A stretch of DNA of 64,000 nt from Talaromyces rugulosus (GCF_013368755.1 NC_049564.1:938001-1002000); one strand, 5' to 3'. Positions 27,031 to 39,343 are shown, counted from the stretch's first letter. Notes: generated by a model not told the origin, from the letters alone. Translations and numbers: made by a program.

Positions 27031-29454
27031 GGTACGGAGTCCGTATTTATCTGTATTTCCATCTGGTTCGCTGATCATGATCTACACTGGGCATGTAATC
27101 TTGCTGGGAAGTCCCCTGCAATAATAAATAATATTAGCATCCAGAAAGCACGCCGCAATAATGGATACATGTAGTACATCCATCACTCCTGCAAAGTGCA
27201 AACATGCAAACATGCAACCAGAGAAAAAACATAAAAAAACTCCCCGTTTACAGCCTGCTCCTATTGGCACCGCATACATAATTTTACTAGCATATTTTAT
27301 GCCAAGTAAATTTTATGGCAAAAAAACAAAGCAAACAGCGAATCACCACCACCGGCTCGTAAATTTGCGTGCCCCAATCGACGGCAGCGCAAGCGAGAGT
27401 ACTCCGTAAAGAGGTTCGCCTCACGTGGCGGCGCTGATCTGGAAATCTTCCCCATTTCGGCAATATATCCGGGGGGGACGACTCGGATCTGTCGTGTTGG
27501 TTACGCTGTCTGATACGTCAGGGGGTTGTTTTTTCCTTCTTCTCCGTGCACTCTAACAGCCAGGCTATAGGCTAGCTGACTCGTCACCTGTATACTCTAG
27601 ACTCTCCTCCGTATACGTGGATTGTATACGTACTGTGCTTGTGCTTTGTCTGCTTTGTCCTTTGTCCTTTGTACTCTGTCCAATTGCCTTTATGCAGCGA
27701 CCCCGTATCCATGGTCCTAACTCATAGGGCTACCAAAACAGCCACCGAGTACCACCTGTACTCCGTACTCGCAATCGCTTAGCATATTGCGATCAGCTGT
27801 CAAGATCCTGTCAGAATCGGTCAGATTGACAAGATGTGCCACGGAGATAACGGAGCCAAGATCATAAATACGTCCGCACGTCCTACTCCTCCGGCAAAAA
27901 GTACAGGGCCAAAGTGCCGGAAAAGTCCTCGTCCGGACTGCGGGGTGAGCTGGCGAATCGTACTCTGCACAGAAAAATATACTTCCGTATATACCCCTTA
28001 CTAGCCGTAAAAAATAATAGACCCTGTTAGAAAAAAAAACTACCATACGGAGATTGAAAAAAGGGCCAAGCCTCGACTCTGCTCTGACCTCAACGGCAAC
28101 GGTCTGTTCGCGAGGAGAGAGAGTTTCAAGTTGCGAGCGCACTTGTCCCCCTTCGGGGACTAAGCGTTTTATTTTTTTTTTTTAAACTTGACTCTTGGGA
28201 AGTCATAGCATCAAACTCAGAACCAGCCCGCATCCGACTTGCCCCGAGCTCATATCCAAGAGGTCTCGTGCGCTGGGTGCAAGATTGGGGGATCCTCGTA
28301 CTCGACCGCGTCAGCTTCCAGCCCTTTGCCCCTTACTACAGATATACATACTACGTTGTATATACGGATACGGAGTACGTACTTACTACGTGCCCCAGTC
28401 ACATGATCTCCGCCCCTCTTGTGGATAGTTACCAACAATAATTATCAGATAGTCGATCCTACAGAGATTTCTATATTTCTAATTATTATTATGTACACTG
28501 TGCAGTGTATATATCCCATCCGACAAACCCGGCTGACCCTCAATTGACCCTCTTAATCCATCCTGCCCAATGAACCCTGGGGCGACGGATTCGTCCTCCG
28601 CCAATTCCGCGTCCCAGGCATCAGGATCAGGATCAGGATTAGGATTAGGACTTTAGACTAAAGATTAAAAAAGAAACAAAACAAAACAAAAAAAAGGTCA
28701 GCAAGCAACTAAAAAAAAAAAAGGTCGACCCGTCGATCCCGCAATAATGTCGATCATCGCCCGCTGCTAAAATCTATGAAGTAATCCAGATCTGATTGGC
28801 TCCCACGGGAATCTTCCGTGGGATGCATCAACTAGTCCGTATACACTCTAGGAGGAAGCAGGAAAAACAAAGTCCAGACTCCAGACTCCGACTCCCAGAC
28901 CTCGGATTCAGGTGGACCAATGCATGAAGCCTGAAAGTTCACATGAAACACCGGGTTGATCGTTGATCGACGAGGAAAGAAATGATTAAATTAAATCGGG
29001 CATCCGTGCGGAGTGAATCCCTACTCCGTACTTGAAAAAAAGAAAAGGGCAAGGAAAGGAAACCCTACGGAGTTCAGTCCTGACAGACCGACAGACCGAA
29101 GCTTCGGTAGGAGGAACACTAAGGAGTCCCTGTCACTCGTGGCACGGGATTAACAAGTCGACTGCGTAGTACGTACTAAGTGAAGCCAAGAATTGTTAGG
29201 GATAGAATCGTTTGGCCAATCAGAGCTGTCCAAACGCTGGCTGCCTCGGTAGCGATTGCAAGTTGGCAATGTAATGATCTACATACTTGGCCATTTTGTA
29301 GTTCATACAGGTCATGATTATTGGAGAGAAAGTCTATACAGAACTTGATTTTACAGGTATAATGAAGGCGCCACGTCGATCGTGATCGACTATATAGTAC
29401 TATGTACATCCTGGTTTATATGGTGGATCAATTCTTTTCCATTGTACGGAGTAC
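27031..29454. repeat. Cluster of dispersed TACGGAGTA / TACTCCGTA motifs
   Basis: Exact or near-exact copies are at about 27032, 27399, 27607, 27758, 28046, 28368, 29022, 29066 and 29444, in both orientations. Some extend to GTACGGAGTAC. They are absent from most coding stretches of the window. From memory, such motifs are frequent in intergenic DNA of Eurotiales; their role is unknown to me. Confidence 0.6.
28619..28650 (+). repeat. GGATCA/GGATTA hexamer tract
   Basis: Three GGATCA-type units followed by GGATTA units in tandem. Confidence 0.6.
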
Positions 29455-30204
29455 ATCGCCTACATGACACATCCCTGGATCAGCCAGTCATCCATGCGTC
29501 GGTCATGGTCTATTTTGGAAGGGTTTCCGATACTTGGGTATGTTAGCGTACGGTATTATTACATGCTGGTGGCGATGCATACATCAATTAAACTACCTTG
29601 TTAATCAGTATGATCAGTCCGCATTGGAATTACATCATGCATATGTAGTGTCTGGGTTGCTTTGGGATTTACCAATACTACATGTAACATTTTAATTAAT
29701 TCAGTTCGAATGATAATTCAATTTTGCATATTAAACCAATCAATTGATATACATATATATATGTAGCTTTAACTGTTCTCCTCGACAGATATTATTTCTA
29801 ATGAACTAAATCCACTAACGTAACATTTAAATATTGAATTGATGTCAACTGACGTTAACCTGTCGATGTGGTATCAATTGATAGGTAAAACATTGACAAA
29901 GACTTGAGTCATAATTACATATAGTTATGTATCATTCGCAATATTCCATGTAGGGTATAGCTTCGATATTATTACCTTGGTGAACTATACTATCAATGAA
30001 TATATAGGTCATTTAACTCTACATGTAGCAGAATCTGGACGGTATCAACCTTCAATATTGTTCAATGTTATATTTACTGGGAACTTCAATGCTCCATGTT
30101 ATCCATTAATCAATATTTATGTAGGGGTTTGCATAATGCCGCATCTTGCAACGTTGATCGTGACTAATTGACGAAGAATTTCTTTTATTTTGATTTGAGC
30201 AGTT

Positions 30205-30256
30205 TAAAAAGAGAAAGAAAAAGAGAAAGAGAAAGAAAAGAAAAGAAAAGAAAAGC
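30205..30256 (+). repeat. GAAA-type purine microsatellite
   Basis: A 50-base run of GAAA, AAGAG and AAAAG units with no C or T, upstream of the phosphotransferase pseudogene. Confidence 0.75.
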
Positions 30257-30541
30257 ACATGTACTCTGCACTGAAATGCAATAACATTATCGATAAAATA
30301 TCTAACAAATACCTTTGATGGTAATAAACGTCAATGAAGCTAGTTACTTCTACAGATTATATAAATAATCTGTCATCATATTCATAATCTCACCACAAAT
30401 ATTATAGAAGAAATATATTAAAAACTGCGAGATAGCTTCAAATGTTAACATGTAAATGTTTGTTTTGTTTGCATCAACGACCAATAATGCATGTGAAGCC
30501 GCGCCGAATCCCTCCACCTCACATGGTTTTAGTATGATAAT

Positions 30542-31313
30542 ATGAAAAGGCAACTATTACCTCGCTTCTTGATGCCGGATTTTATCTGGCCGGCCCCCAT
30601 CAAACCCATCATTAGCGAGCAGCTACCGGCTACCCCGAAGCTAACGCATCCTCGCATACGCCGCCTTTGGGGGTATCTACACTACTACCTGAGATCATTC
30701 TCTGAAACGTATTGCGGCTGGGTTGGCATTCCTTATGACAACCAAATTGCTCAGCTTCCCTTCGGCCTGATCCTAAAATGGTCCGATGGCACGCGCTTAG
30801 AAGAAGTCGCGACTATGCAAGTTGCAAGAAAGGCAGGATTGCCAGTTCCAAAGGTAATTTGCTACGGAGAACACCCAGATTCTCCACACGCACCTATTTC
30901 GATTCTTATGACTAGGTTACCTGGTAGCGAACTAGGCCGGGCTTATAAAACGCTTAGTGAAAGTGATAGAAACTCTATCTTTGAAGAGTTAGAGGGTTAT
31001 TTGGAGGCGATAAGGAAGTGGAAAAACCCATGGGGTGAAAACAGAATATGTTCTCTGCTAGAAACTTCGGTCAGGAGTGTCCGCGTTCCTAATCACTACG
31101 CTGGTCCAAGATGGACACATCACTGGCTTTCTGGATTGGGAATCATCTGGCTGGTATCCTGAGTACTGGGAGTTCACCACGGCTCTAAAAGCTACCCGGA
31201 AGGCTTTTTGGTGGTATGATTTCGTTATACGCCTTGGAGGGGACGCATATGAGACTGAATTGGATTGTGAACGCGCATTGACCTCTCTAACCAGTGGCTC
31301 TTATTACTGGTGA
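30542..31313 (+). pseudogene. APH-family phosphotransferase, catalytic loop deleted and frame shifted
   Basis: The first reading frame (30542 to about 31105) encodes the N-terminal lobe of a fungal aminoglycoside-phosphotransferase-like protein, with segments LPFGLILKWSDGTRLEE and ISILMTRLPGSELG. It goes up to NHYAG, then shifts frame. The normal C-terminal part resumes at once in another frame with DGHITGFLDWESSGWYPEYW and ends in the usual SLTSGSYYW. In intact members, the stretch between these points carries the HGDxxxxN catalytic loop, and I find no HGD here. I estimate that 60-75 residues were lost at about 31100. The product cannot be an active kinase. Both flanks are AT-rich and gene-poor. 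A short intron cannot explain the gap, because the missing residues are not present in the DNA. Confidence 0.85.
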
Positions 31314-31698
31314 TCCTACTGTAATCCCTGCTTTGTCAGGTAGGAACCGACTTGGACAGTACTGCGCCGCATATCTCTTGCCAAAAAAGCCTTGAAATGT
31401 GCTTACAGTCTAGGCGATTGATCAAGCTGACCGTCTTATTATTGGCCGACAGGCACTATCAGAAATCTAACTTACTAGTCAACTACATTAATCATTCAAA
31501 TATGGCGATGATAGAGAAATTGGGTACTGCGAAGGTCTTTCATGGTACTACTTAACAACCTCTAAATAATGTCCAATTTTAAATGTTCATGTGGCTCTAT
31601 CGCTATTTATATACTTGTATATGTCCAATCTTTTTCCAATATCATCTCATAGATGATTTTATATACACCTCATAGTCTATACTCGTTCCAAATGCAAA
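31314..31698. other. Convergent intergenic region after the pseudogene
   Basis: About 385 bases, AT-rich at the right, between the pseudogene and the 3' end of the BTB gene. No gene is supported. Confidence 0.5.
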
Positions 31699-33788
31699 CT
31701 AGGCATCTAGGTTTAGTCGCTCCAGTAGCCGGTCAAGTTTGTCCAGCAAAATTCGGTAGTTGATGGCATCCTTGTCAAACTCGTCCTCGACAATCACACC
31801 GTCCAGAGTTCTGATAACGGTGCCTTGGTCAATTAGCACGGTACCATCCTGCTGTGCAGCGATATTTGTCGTCGTAGGCGTCTCGGTGTCCTTTGTTTTC
31901 GAGTCCTTTCCGGATATATTCAGCTCAGCCAGGTTGGCTGCCACCTGCTCGCCGTTTGCCGGCGTCTCAGTATAATAGTTTTGAGGCTCATGTTCTTCAA
32001 TCATCTCCGCGAGCCCGGCGTCATCAAACCGCAGCCGGAATCTCTCACTAAGGTAGAAGCGAATATCATCCAGTAGTTCAATAGAGTCGGTTTCCTGTCG
32101 TTTCTGGATTCGAGCTGCAGAGTCCTTGATTAGTTCCGCAAACTCTTCAGTGTCAATGTGTTCTTCCAGCCGATAGGCAAGATACCGCGCCGCGAATTCT
32201 TCTAGTCGTTGTACTCTGGTAAACCAGGCCGCCCGCATGATATCGTAGACGTCAATCTCATCATATTCTACTATCTCGCCCTTCTGTTCTCCTCCTCCCT
32301 TCCCAGGCCGTGTTTTGGACGCTTGCGCTTGGGACATGTTGGCGCTACCTAGACTGCTGATGACTACGCCAGCTTTGGTCTTGAGTTTTTCAATAAACAG
32401 CAGATCGGCGGCAAATAAAACCTCGACCGCGACATCGAGTCCAAAGTCGGCCTTTTCCGTGTAAAAGAACCGCAAAATAATCTCAAGTACTTCTGGCGAG
32501 CAATCCACGCTAATGATATTCAAGTGTTCAGTCATTTGAGCTTCCCTGAATGTGGACGAGAACATCGCGCTGAAGAATTCAGAGCGAAGTAACATTGCTC
32601 GATGTACAGGGTACAAGACGGATTTTTGTTCACGGGGAAGTTCTGGGTCTCCTGACCCAGGACCTACAGGAATGGAACTCGCATGGCCACCGTCTTGAGC
32701 ATCGCCATCTTGGCCAGCCGCGTCGGGAACTTCATCCGCTTGGAGTAAAACATCCGCAAAGATAGCATTGTGGCGATCCCACTTGACGTCCTTTGCCTTG
32801 CTTGTCTCAATAACAACCTTGTGCCCGAGGATGTTATTCTCGAACCAAGTTTCCAACTGATCCCGACCTCGAGAGATTTCGTCTGTTCTCCTCTGTCGAG
32901 CTAGTCTTCGGTCCCCGCTATCCAAGACGCTATCAAGAAGGTGTGGTATGTCCAAATGTTGTCCGATCCGATCCACACCGGCCACAACCTCTGACTCGGT
33001 AAACCCAGTCCCAGGGCCACTCCGTAGATCCCTTGCCGAGTCGCCGAGATACAAGTATCTTATAGCTGCACCAAAAGCTGTAGGCGGGATAGTACTTGGA
33101 AGTCGCCAAGAATTGGTTTCCGGGGCGACTGAAAGCTTCTTTTGAAAGTAAGGCGAACGTGCGGCAAGTATGAATTTATGGAGAAAAAGCGACTCATCCC
33201 CATCCGTCACCGTCACCACTATATCCCATGTTTGTGGTATGTGTCTGGTCAGAAGGGACGACACATGTGCAGCCAACGGCTGAAGAGGATCAGTTGACTT
33301 GGAATAGTCGTACTGAAGTAGCAAATTGCGAATTCGGTCATTAAGGGCATTGTATAGACATCTGAGATACGCTCAGTAACAGCCTGGCATTGAAACATTG
33401 GGAACCTCAATACCTTTCGCCTTGAAACGTATCTCTTTCACACAGCGCACCGGACTCGAGAAGAAGCTGGACCGCTTCAAAGTGGCCACAGAGGCTTGCC
33501 TACATGCCGATTAGTCAACGCCGGAAAAAAATATTGGAGATAGTTCCAACTCACCAGAATCAGTGGCGTATAGTCATAACTGTCTCTTGCATTGATATTG
33601 ACGCCTTCCGATATCTTCTCCTGGCAGACCTTCAAGTCTCCTTTCCGACAAGCATCGCAGAGCTGGCGGAACCCCTCACTAAAATCCAACGGATTTTCGT
33701 CCTTTAGCGCTCCTTCTTTGATCAGCTTCTTCTCGTTGTGAAGTCGGGTTTCAAGCTGGTCTTTCCGCAGGACGTCTAGATCTGTCAT
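31699..33788 (-). CDS. Ankyrin-repeat and BTB/POZ domain protein
   Basis: A likely adaptor for a Cullin-3-type ubiquitin ligase. Complement exons 33555-33788, 33414-33499 and 31699-33361 give 660 residues. The N-terminal part has one or two ankyrin repeats, including NINARDSYDYTPLIL continuing across the splice into ASLCGHFEAVQLLLESGA. A first BTB domain starts at TWDIVVTV with the HKFILAARSPYF core. A second follows with VHRAMLLRSEFFSAMF. The C-terminal region is acidic and helical. The order ankyrin, BTB, BTB matches the conserved ABTB1-like family, including budding yeast YIL001W. Both introns, 50-55 nt, keep frame. It is divergent from the NIMA kinase gene with 568 bases between the two ATGs. 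Confidence 0.88.
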
Positions 33789-34356
33789 GTCGAAAAAGAG
33801 GCCGTAAGTCGATTCTCAAGCGAAGAGCAAGTGGTGCGAGGTGTGGCGCGGGGTTTTCGGTCTTTAGGAAATCCATCTGTGCTTATCGATAAGATATGTC
33901 ACGTGACCGGTCGCATTCATCAGCTTCAGTACACACATCACCGCATGGGTTATTGATAAAGGACCGAAATAAATGAAACTATAGCATTTACTTAGCAGAA
34001 ACTATGTAATCATTTCATCTACGACGTAGTTGTAGACCATTTATACAGATCTCCAGCGGACAGCCTTCCCGATGCGTCGTAGCGGCTTACCGCCTTCGGA
34101 ATGCAGCATGCCGTTGCTCAGCAACCGGAGGACCCAAAACATTTGGAGCTTCGGCCGGCGATCGACGTCGTGGAGAGAGCTTCAACTCTGGCTTTCCTCT
34201 GCAACGCTGGAAAAACACAACAACGTCTACTAACCACAACTACCCAGGGCGGTCTATCGACAATATTTCTCTTCATGATCTTATAGTACCAACTTGCTCT
34301 GTACCAGCACTGCCCAGGACACTCTAGATCTGCCAACCACGACACAATACGACACC
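33789..34356. promoter_or_regulatory. Shared divergent promoter of BTB and NIMA genes
   Basis: 568 bases between two divergent ATGs must contain both promoters. No single element can be called with confidence. Confidence 0.5.
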
Positions 34357-36696
34357 ATGGCAGGCATTGCATTGGCAGAAGCAGACAAGTATGATGTCTT
34401 GGAGAAGATTGGTAAACAAAGCCGAACACGTCCTTTGCCCCGACCAGAGCACTAACGTCAGATCAGGAGCCGGTTCATTCGGAATCATTCGAAAGGTCAA
34501 ACGAAAAACGGATGGCTTTGTAAGATTGGCTGACCGCCTTGTGGTGTCGTCTGTACATCAAGCTAATGGGATGTTGTGTGTATAGGTGCTTTGTCGAAAA
34601 GAGATAAACTACATCAAGATGTCGCAAAAAGAAAGGGAGCAGCTGACAGCCGAGTTCAATATTCTCAGCTCCCTTCGCCATCCTAACATCGTCGCCTACT
34701 ACCACCGAGAGCACCTCAAAGCCTCGCAGGATCTGTACCTATACATGGAGTACTGCGGGGGCGGAGACCTCGGGATGGTAATCAAGAACCTGAAGAACAG
34801 CAACAAATATGCCGAAGAAGAGTTTGTGTGGCGAGTCCTGTCTCAGCTGGCGACTGCTCTGTATCGCTGTCACTATGGAGCCGACGCACCAGCTGTTGGC
34901 GCCAATGTGCTAAACCCGTCACCTCCTAAGCAGGGACTCAAGGGCAAGCAAGCCCAAGTGATGATTCTGCACCGTGACCTCAAGCCAGAAAACAGTGAGT
35001 ACTCGTCGGTAGGGTTTGTTTGTCCAATTTCTAACGCATTACCAAAGTCTTCCTTGGTAGTGACAATAGCGTGAAGCTCGGTGATTTTGGCTTGTCAAAG
35101 CTTATGCAGTCTCATGACTTCGCGTCTACATATGTCGGCACACCCTTCTATATGTCACCGGAAATCTGCGCTGCCGAGAAGTATACGCTGCACTCAGACA
35201 TATGGGCCCTAGGGTGTATCATGTACGAGCTGTGTCAAAAGTCGCCTCCTTTTAACGCCAAGACACACATTCAGCTTGTCCAGCGCATTCGAGAGGGCAA
35301 GTTTGCGCCTCTCCCAGAGTTCTACTCGTCGGAATTGAAGAGTGTGATTGCAAGCTGCCTGCGTGTTAATCCTGATCAAAGACCGGACACCACTGCCCTC
35401 TTGAACCTTCCCATTGTCCGTCTTATGCGCAAGGAGAGAGACGTCATCGACCTAAACAACAAAGTCAAGCGTAGAGAGGATGCGGCCATGCAGAAACTGA
35501 AGGACCTAGAGGCCAAGATTGCCAGTCATGAAAAGGACAAGGTTCTTACCAGAGACGAAATCGAAGCCACCGTTCGCCGTGAATGGGAAGTCAAGGCTCG
35601 ACTAGAAATTGAGCGACAAGTACAAATGAGATACGATGAGCTGGCTAAACAATTCGACTCGGAAGTTCGCGCCCGCGTGACATCTGAGCTAGAGAAACAG
35701 GAGAAACACGAGAAGCAGGAGAGGCAAGAAAAACTAGATAAACAAGAAAGACACTTGAAACCCAAAGTGCAGGAGAGCCAACAGTCTCACCAGTCCTCTT
35801 CGTCCTCAGAAGGTTACAGCGAGGAATCCGACTTTCCGTCGACGACTGATATCAGTGACTTCTCCTTTGAATCGCCGCGATCAAGCCGCAATAAACCAGT
35901 CCGAAAAGAAACAAGAACGCCATTTTGCCGAGCAAAGACAACAGTTGAATCACCTGTTGATGTCCAAATGGGCGAGCCTTCTCCTATTACCATTGCCTCT
36001 CTTTCTCTTTCGCCACGACGGACTGCCCCTGTGTCAAAGAATCTGTTTTCTGAGCCACAACAAAAGGCCAAATGGGAACCGACCATTATCACATCGGATG
36101 ACGAAGAAGACGTTCCGGACCTTCCATCACCAACTCGCCCCAGAGTCAAACCAGATCCGTTGAAGCCCACCCGCCGCCCATTGCTCCGGCATCAAACGGC
36201 GGGCATGGTGCAGAAGATGAGCCACCAGCCTTCCATCTTTCCTAGTGGCACATCCAGACTTCCACCACCAGCAGCAGCAGTCAGTACGCTTTCCACTCAG
36301 TCCGAAACACGCCAGGTTCCGGAACTGAGGTCAAAATCCCCTAACCGAAGATTGTCAAAGATTCCTTCCACGTCCAATCTGATCGGCGAAGCAGGCTCGC
36401 CTACGCGCAAAGGGGCTTCCAGGCCACTTAACTCGAAAAACGCTTCTGGCGGGGAAGACATGTACAAAGCTGTCATGCAGCGTAACTTGGGCGGGCGTAC
36501 CCTTGTCGAACTGGCGCAGGCGAGAGCTGGTGGGCGCGCTGTCGATGACCCCAAGCGGATATCAAGCGACTCCCGCGTTTACGCCTCTGGCTTGTCGTTT
36601 GAAAAGTCGACCGATTCGCCAGCTACATGGGATCCGGCGACTGAAGAAATGCCTAGTCCTTTCCTTTCACGAAAGGTGGGACGTAGCATTCGTTAA
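34357..36696 (+). CDS. nimA: NIMA-family serine/threonine kinase for mitotic entry
   Basis: NIMA drives entry into mitosis in Aspergillus. Four exons give 721 residues: 34357-34411, 34467-34519, 34586-34994, 35048-36696. The glycine loop is GAGSFG (19-24), the active site HRDLKPEN (165-172), the magnesium motif DFG (185-187), and the activation loop ends GTPFYMSPE. A roughly 30-residue insert rich in Ala, Pro and Lys sits just before the HRD motif, as in fungal NIMA. After the catalytic domain comes a charged coiled coil with repeated EKQEKHEKQER units. A long Ser/Pro-rich tail with acidic patches follows, which could serve for turnover. NIMA has about 700 residues, so length fits. The extra intron splits the glycine loop. 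Identity is strong; I infer that it is the only NIMA gene. Confidence 0.95.
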
Positions 36697-37687
36697 CAGC
36701 ATTCATTTGGAATTATACATACCTAACAGCGATCTAACCGGTCGCAAATTGGACTATACTTGCGACGGCACATAGTGCACATCGACCACCACACTCGTTA
36801 CCCCAGGATTTCCTTTTTTTATGAGTCTATTTTGTTTTTCACTTTTGGTGTTTTGATTGGCAAGTCTTGGAGGCCCGGTCGCATTTACAGGCGCGTACGG
36901 ATTGGAGTACATGTGTATTTGTTGGAGTTTTATTTAAGTATTGCTATTCGTGTGTTCTTTTCTTCTTTTCTTCTCGTGCCCTTTGGTGGTACATTTCTGG
37001 AGGTTATTTTCTTATTTTCTTATTTTCTCTGTTGTATATCTTATACATCGATGCTTGGAAACATGAAGCATTGAGACTACCATTGGTTGTTTTCTCTAGA
37101 AGAGCATTGCCAGCTATATATGAGCGTGAGGCTATGCTGATGTGAGATGAATATCAACGACTACTTTTCTTTCTATTTTACTTTGGAAATAAAGTAGTTT
37201 CTTTCAAGTTATTCCAGGGCTACGGGTAAACTGGTAGATACCAAGACTTGATGATGATAATGATATCAGATTTGATCTTGTAGAATTTCTTGTTCTTCTG
37301 GAAATTCCGATTTATGTTATGAATACAATGAATGTATCTGCTCAGCTAGCCGAATATGTGCTTAAGCTGTTACATGTATGAAAATTTGGCCTAACTTCTC
37401 CGCCTCTTCGCAACAGATGTAAGCCGAGTCCGCCGTTTCTTCATGCAGTGGATATACCGGCACGGCAATCTTTCCGTTTGCGTGATGGTGTATAGTTGGA
37501 GTTGTTTTGTTGATGGTCATGGCTTGGAAGGCTTTTCCCATCGTTTTAGGATTGCACGGGGCTATAGTGCTTTACTTCCCAGGCTGGTAGTAAAAGTCGA
37601 ACCCCAACCCCGAAATGAATGATATAACGTCAAGATGAATGGTGTAGAGTAGGATGGCGTAGAGTAGCTCGCAACAAGCACCCAAAA
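36697..37687. other. Convergent intergenic region between nimA and Wbp11-like gene
   Basis: About 1 kb, T-rich at 36.8-37.1 kb, holding 3' flanks of two convergent genes. Open frames here are compositional only. Confidence 0.5.
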
Positions 37688-38551
37688 CTAAAGGTCCTCG
37701 TCCGAGACCTCTTCTATCTCTACAGTGTGCTGCTGCTGCTGCGGTTCTCGAGTTTCTTCCTCGAACTGTTTCAGCGCCATTTCTATATCTTCTTCAGTTT
37801 TCTGTGACGTTTCACCGGGGCCACTTGACGCTTGCACATAGCCGGCCTTCTCCAGTCGATCCATTTCCTCGGGCTCGACGAGTTTGCCTCGCCCTTTGAT
37901 GGCGTCTTGTTGCAAGCGCACGGCCGCAGGCACGAATTTGCTAACAGCTTCTTGACGCAGGTCGCGGATCACAGGTGCTGATTCGTACACTGTCTTGGCT
38001 GTAGGGGCCGCCATCTCTGGCTTTGCAGGCAACGCATGAGGTTGCTGCCGGTGGCTCGCATCGCCTTGATCCCCCCATCTCCTGTGCTGGCGGGGAATCG
38101 GGGGCGGAGTATCTCGCGGCATAGGAATATTGCGTACACTTTCGTCCGTCTCGCTGCCGTCACTTTCAGGCCATCGTTGCTGCTGCTGCTCATCTCGCCT
38201 CCTCTTGCCTAGCACAGGGCCGCCGCCACGGCCCTGTTGATGTTGATGGTGCGGCTGCCGCGCGAACTGAGGTGCTTTGTCACCTAGGGCCTCGCGGGCT
38301 TTTTGCACCGCTCGTAGATCACGCTCTAGTTCTTCTAGGACCTGCTTATCGCGCGGGCGCAGCGGTTGGCCCGATTCTTCAACCGCCTTGAGGTCGTTGA
38401 TCTGGCGCTGGATCCGCTCGGGGTTGCGCCGCGCGAGTTTCTCGTTACGTCGGGCTGCCACTTCGGCCTTGCCCTTTTTCAGCGCCTTCTGCTTCTCCAG
38501 CTTCCGCTGGGCTTGTGCGGGGTTGACATTTCGCTCTTTGTCTTTGGCCAT
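37688..38551 (-). CDS. Wbp11-type splicing-associated protein
   Basis: A nuclear pre-mRNA splicing factor of the WBP11/Saf1 family. A single exon gives 287 residues. The ATG at 38551 is preferred to an upstream in-frame one at 38683, because it directly opens the family signature MAKDKERNVNPAQAQRK. The Lys/Arg-rich Wbp11 N-terminal domain follows through RRNPERIQRQI. Proline-rich stretches (TPPPIPR) that could bind WW or SH3 domains come in the middle. The C-terminus is acidic, EIEEVSDEDL. Gln and His runs are present. The protein is shorter than animal WBP11, which is usual in fungi. It is divergent from a small coiled-coil gene with a 1.7 kb shared upstream region. Confidence 0.8.
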   Translation of the reverse strand: MAKDKERNVNPAQAQRKLEKQKALKKGKAEVAARRNEKLARRNPERIQRQINDLKAVEESGQPLRPRDKQVLEELERDLRAVQKAREALGDKAPQFARQPHHQHQQGRGGGPVLGKRRRDEQQQQRWPESDGSETDESVRNIPMPRDTPPPIPRQHRRWGDQGDASHRQQPHALPAKPEMAAPTAKTVYESAPVIRDLRQEAVSKFVPAAVRLQQDAIKGRGKLVEPEEMDRLEKAGYVQASSGPGETSQKTEEDIEMALKQFEEETREPQQQQHTVEIEEVSDEDL

Positions 38552-39302
38552 GGCGGGAACGTAGCGGTGTCGAGAGCGCGTCGGAGGTTGGTTGGATCGT
38601 TGGGAGCGTTGGGCGTCAGTATCGAGAGCGATCGGCCTAGCTCTTTTTTTTTCCAAGTCTCTGGTGGTCGGGAACGAATTCAAGGGCAGGACGTGAGGAG
38701 CAAGCTCTAGAGTCTGAAGACTAAAGCAGAGCTCGTGCAGCAGGTGGGTAAAAAGGAAGCGTTCTCACAGGTTCCGGGTGGAGGTGCATCCAGCTGGACC
38801 CAATCAGTCCCGAACAATGGCTGCAGTGTCTTAGCCTCACACTTTGGGCATCGGCAGCAGCGAAGCTAGGAAAAACCACAACAAGAATGGGGATATGCAG
38901 CTCTGGCGGATGGATGAGAGAGAGGAGTCAAAAATTTGAGACCTGAGAAGATGACGACAGGAGCACCAGGCCCATTGGGCGGCGTACTCCCCGGCCCACT
39001 ATGTACGGAGCGATCGCAGTCCAGTCCCTCACGTCACCCGTGTTCCACGGCATCGCATTGTACATGGCAGCTCGCGGTGCTTGCGCCTGCTTACTGGCGA
39101 GCGAAAGGGACGACTTCACGTCAAATGCGCACTAATTATGTCGGGCTGCGCGTCTGGTGGGCAAGAGGAGCGACCAATTGACCGCCTGCTGGGGGGAAAG
39201 TGAGCGAGCATCGCAGTATAGAAAGCAGAGCAGGAACGGTCGTAGAGCCTCATTGAACCCGTATTATACCAGAAGGAAGTGTGTGTCAGAGCAGAGATCG
39301 CA

Positions 39303-39343
39303 GTTGACGGTTGACGGTTGAAAGTTGAAAGTTGACAGTTGAT
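39303..39343 (+). repeat. Heptamer tandem repeat GTTGACG/GTTGAAA
   Basis: Five to six tandem seven-base units with third-part variation, in the 5' region of the coiled-coil gene. Confidence 0.75.

Larger units (their letters stand above)
24532..30541. other. 6 kb gene desert upstream of the MtfA-like gene
   Basis: No open reading frame in this stretch shows a family motif, a plausible splice pattern or sustained codon bias. It contains dense copies of a TACGGAGTA-type motif between 27.0 and 29.5 kb, hexamer microsatellites, several poly-A runs, and an AT-rich right third (about 29.4-30.5 kb) that leads into a pseudogene. It may include distal control sequence for the MtfA-like gene, a long leader transcript, or decayed mobile DNA. 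These options cannot be separated here. Confidence 0.6.

Noticed and set aside
25071..28438. Various 60-140 codon frames in the gene desert
   Set aside because: Biased toward Arg/Ser/Thr, none with a start context, family motif or plausible intron structure.
29640..30200. AT-rich stretch as a RIP-mutated transposon
   Set aside because: No transposase, reverse transcriptase or terminal repeat remnant can be read; kept only as part of the desert.
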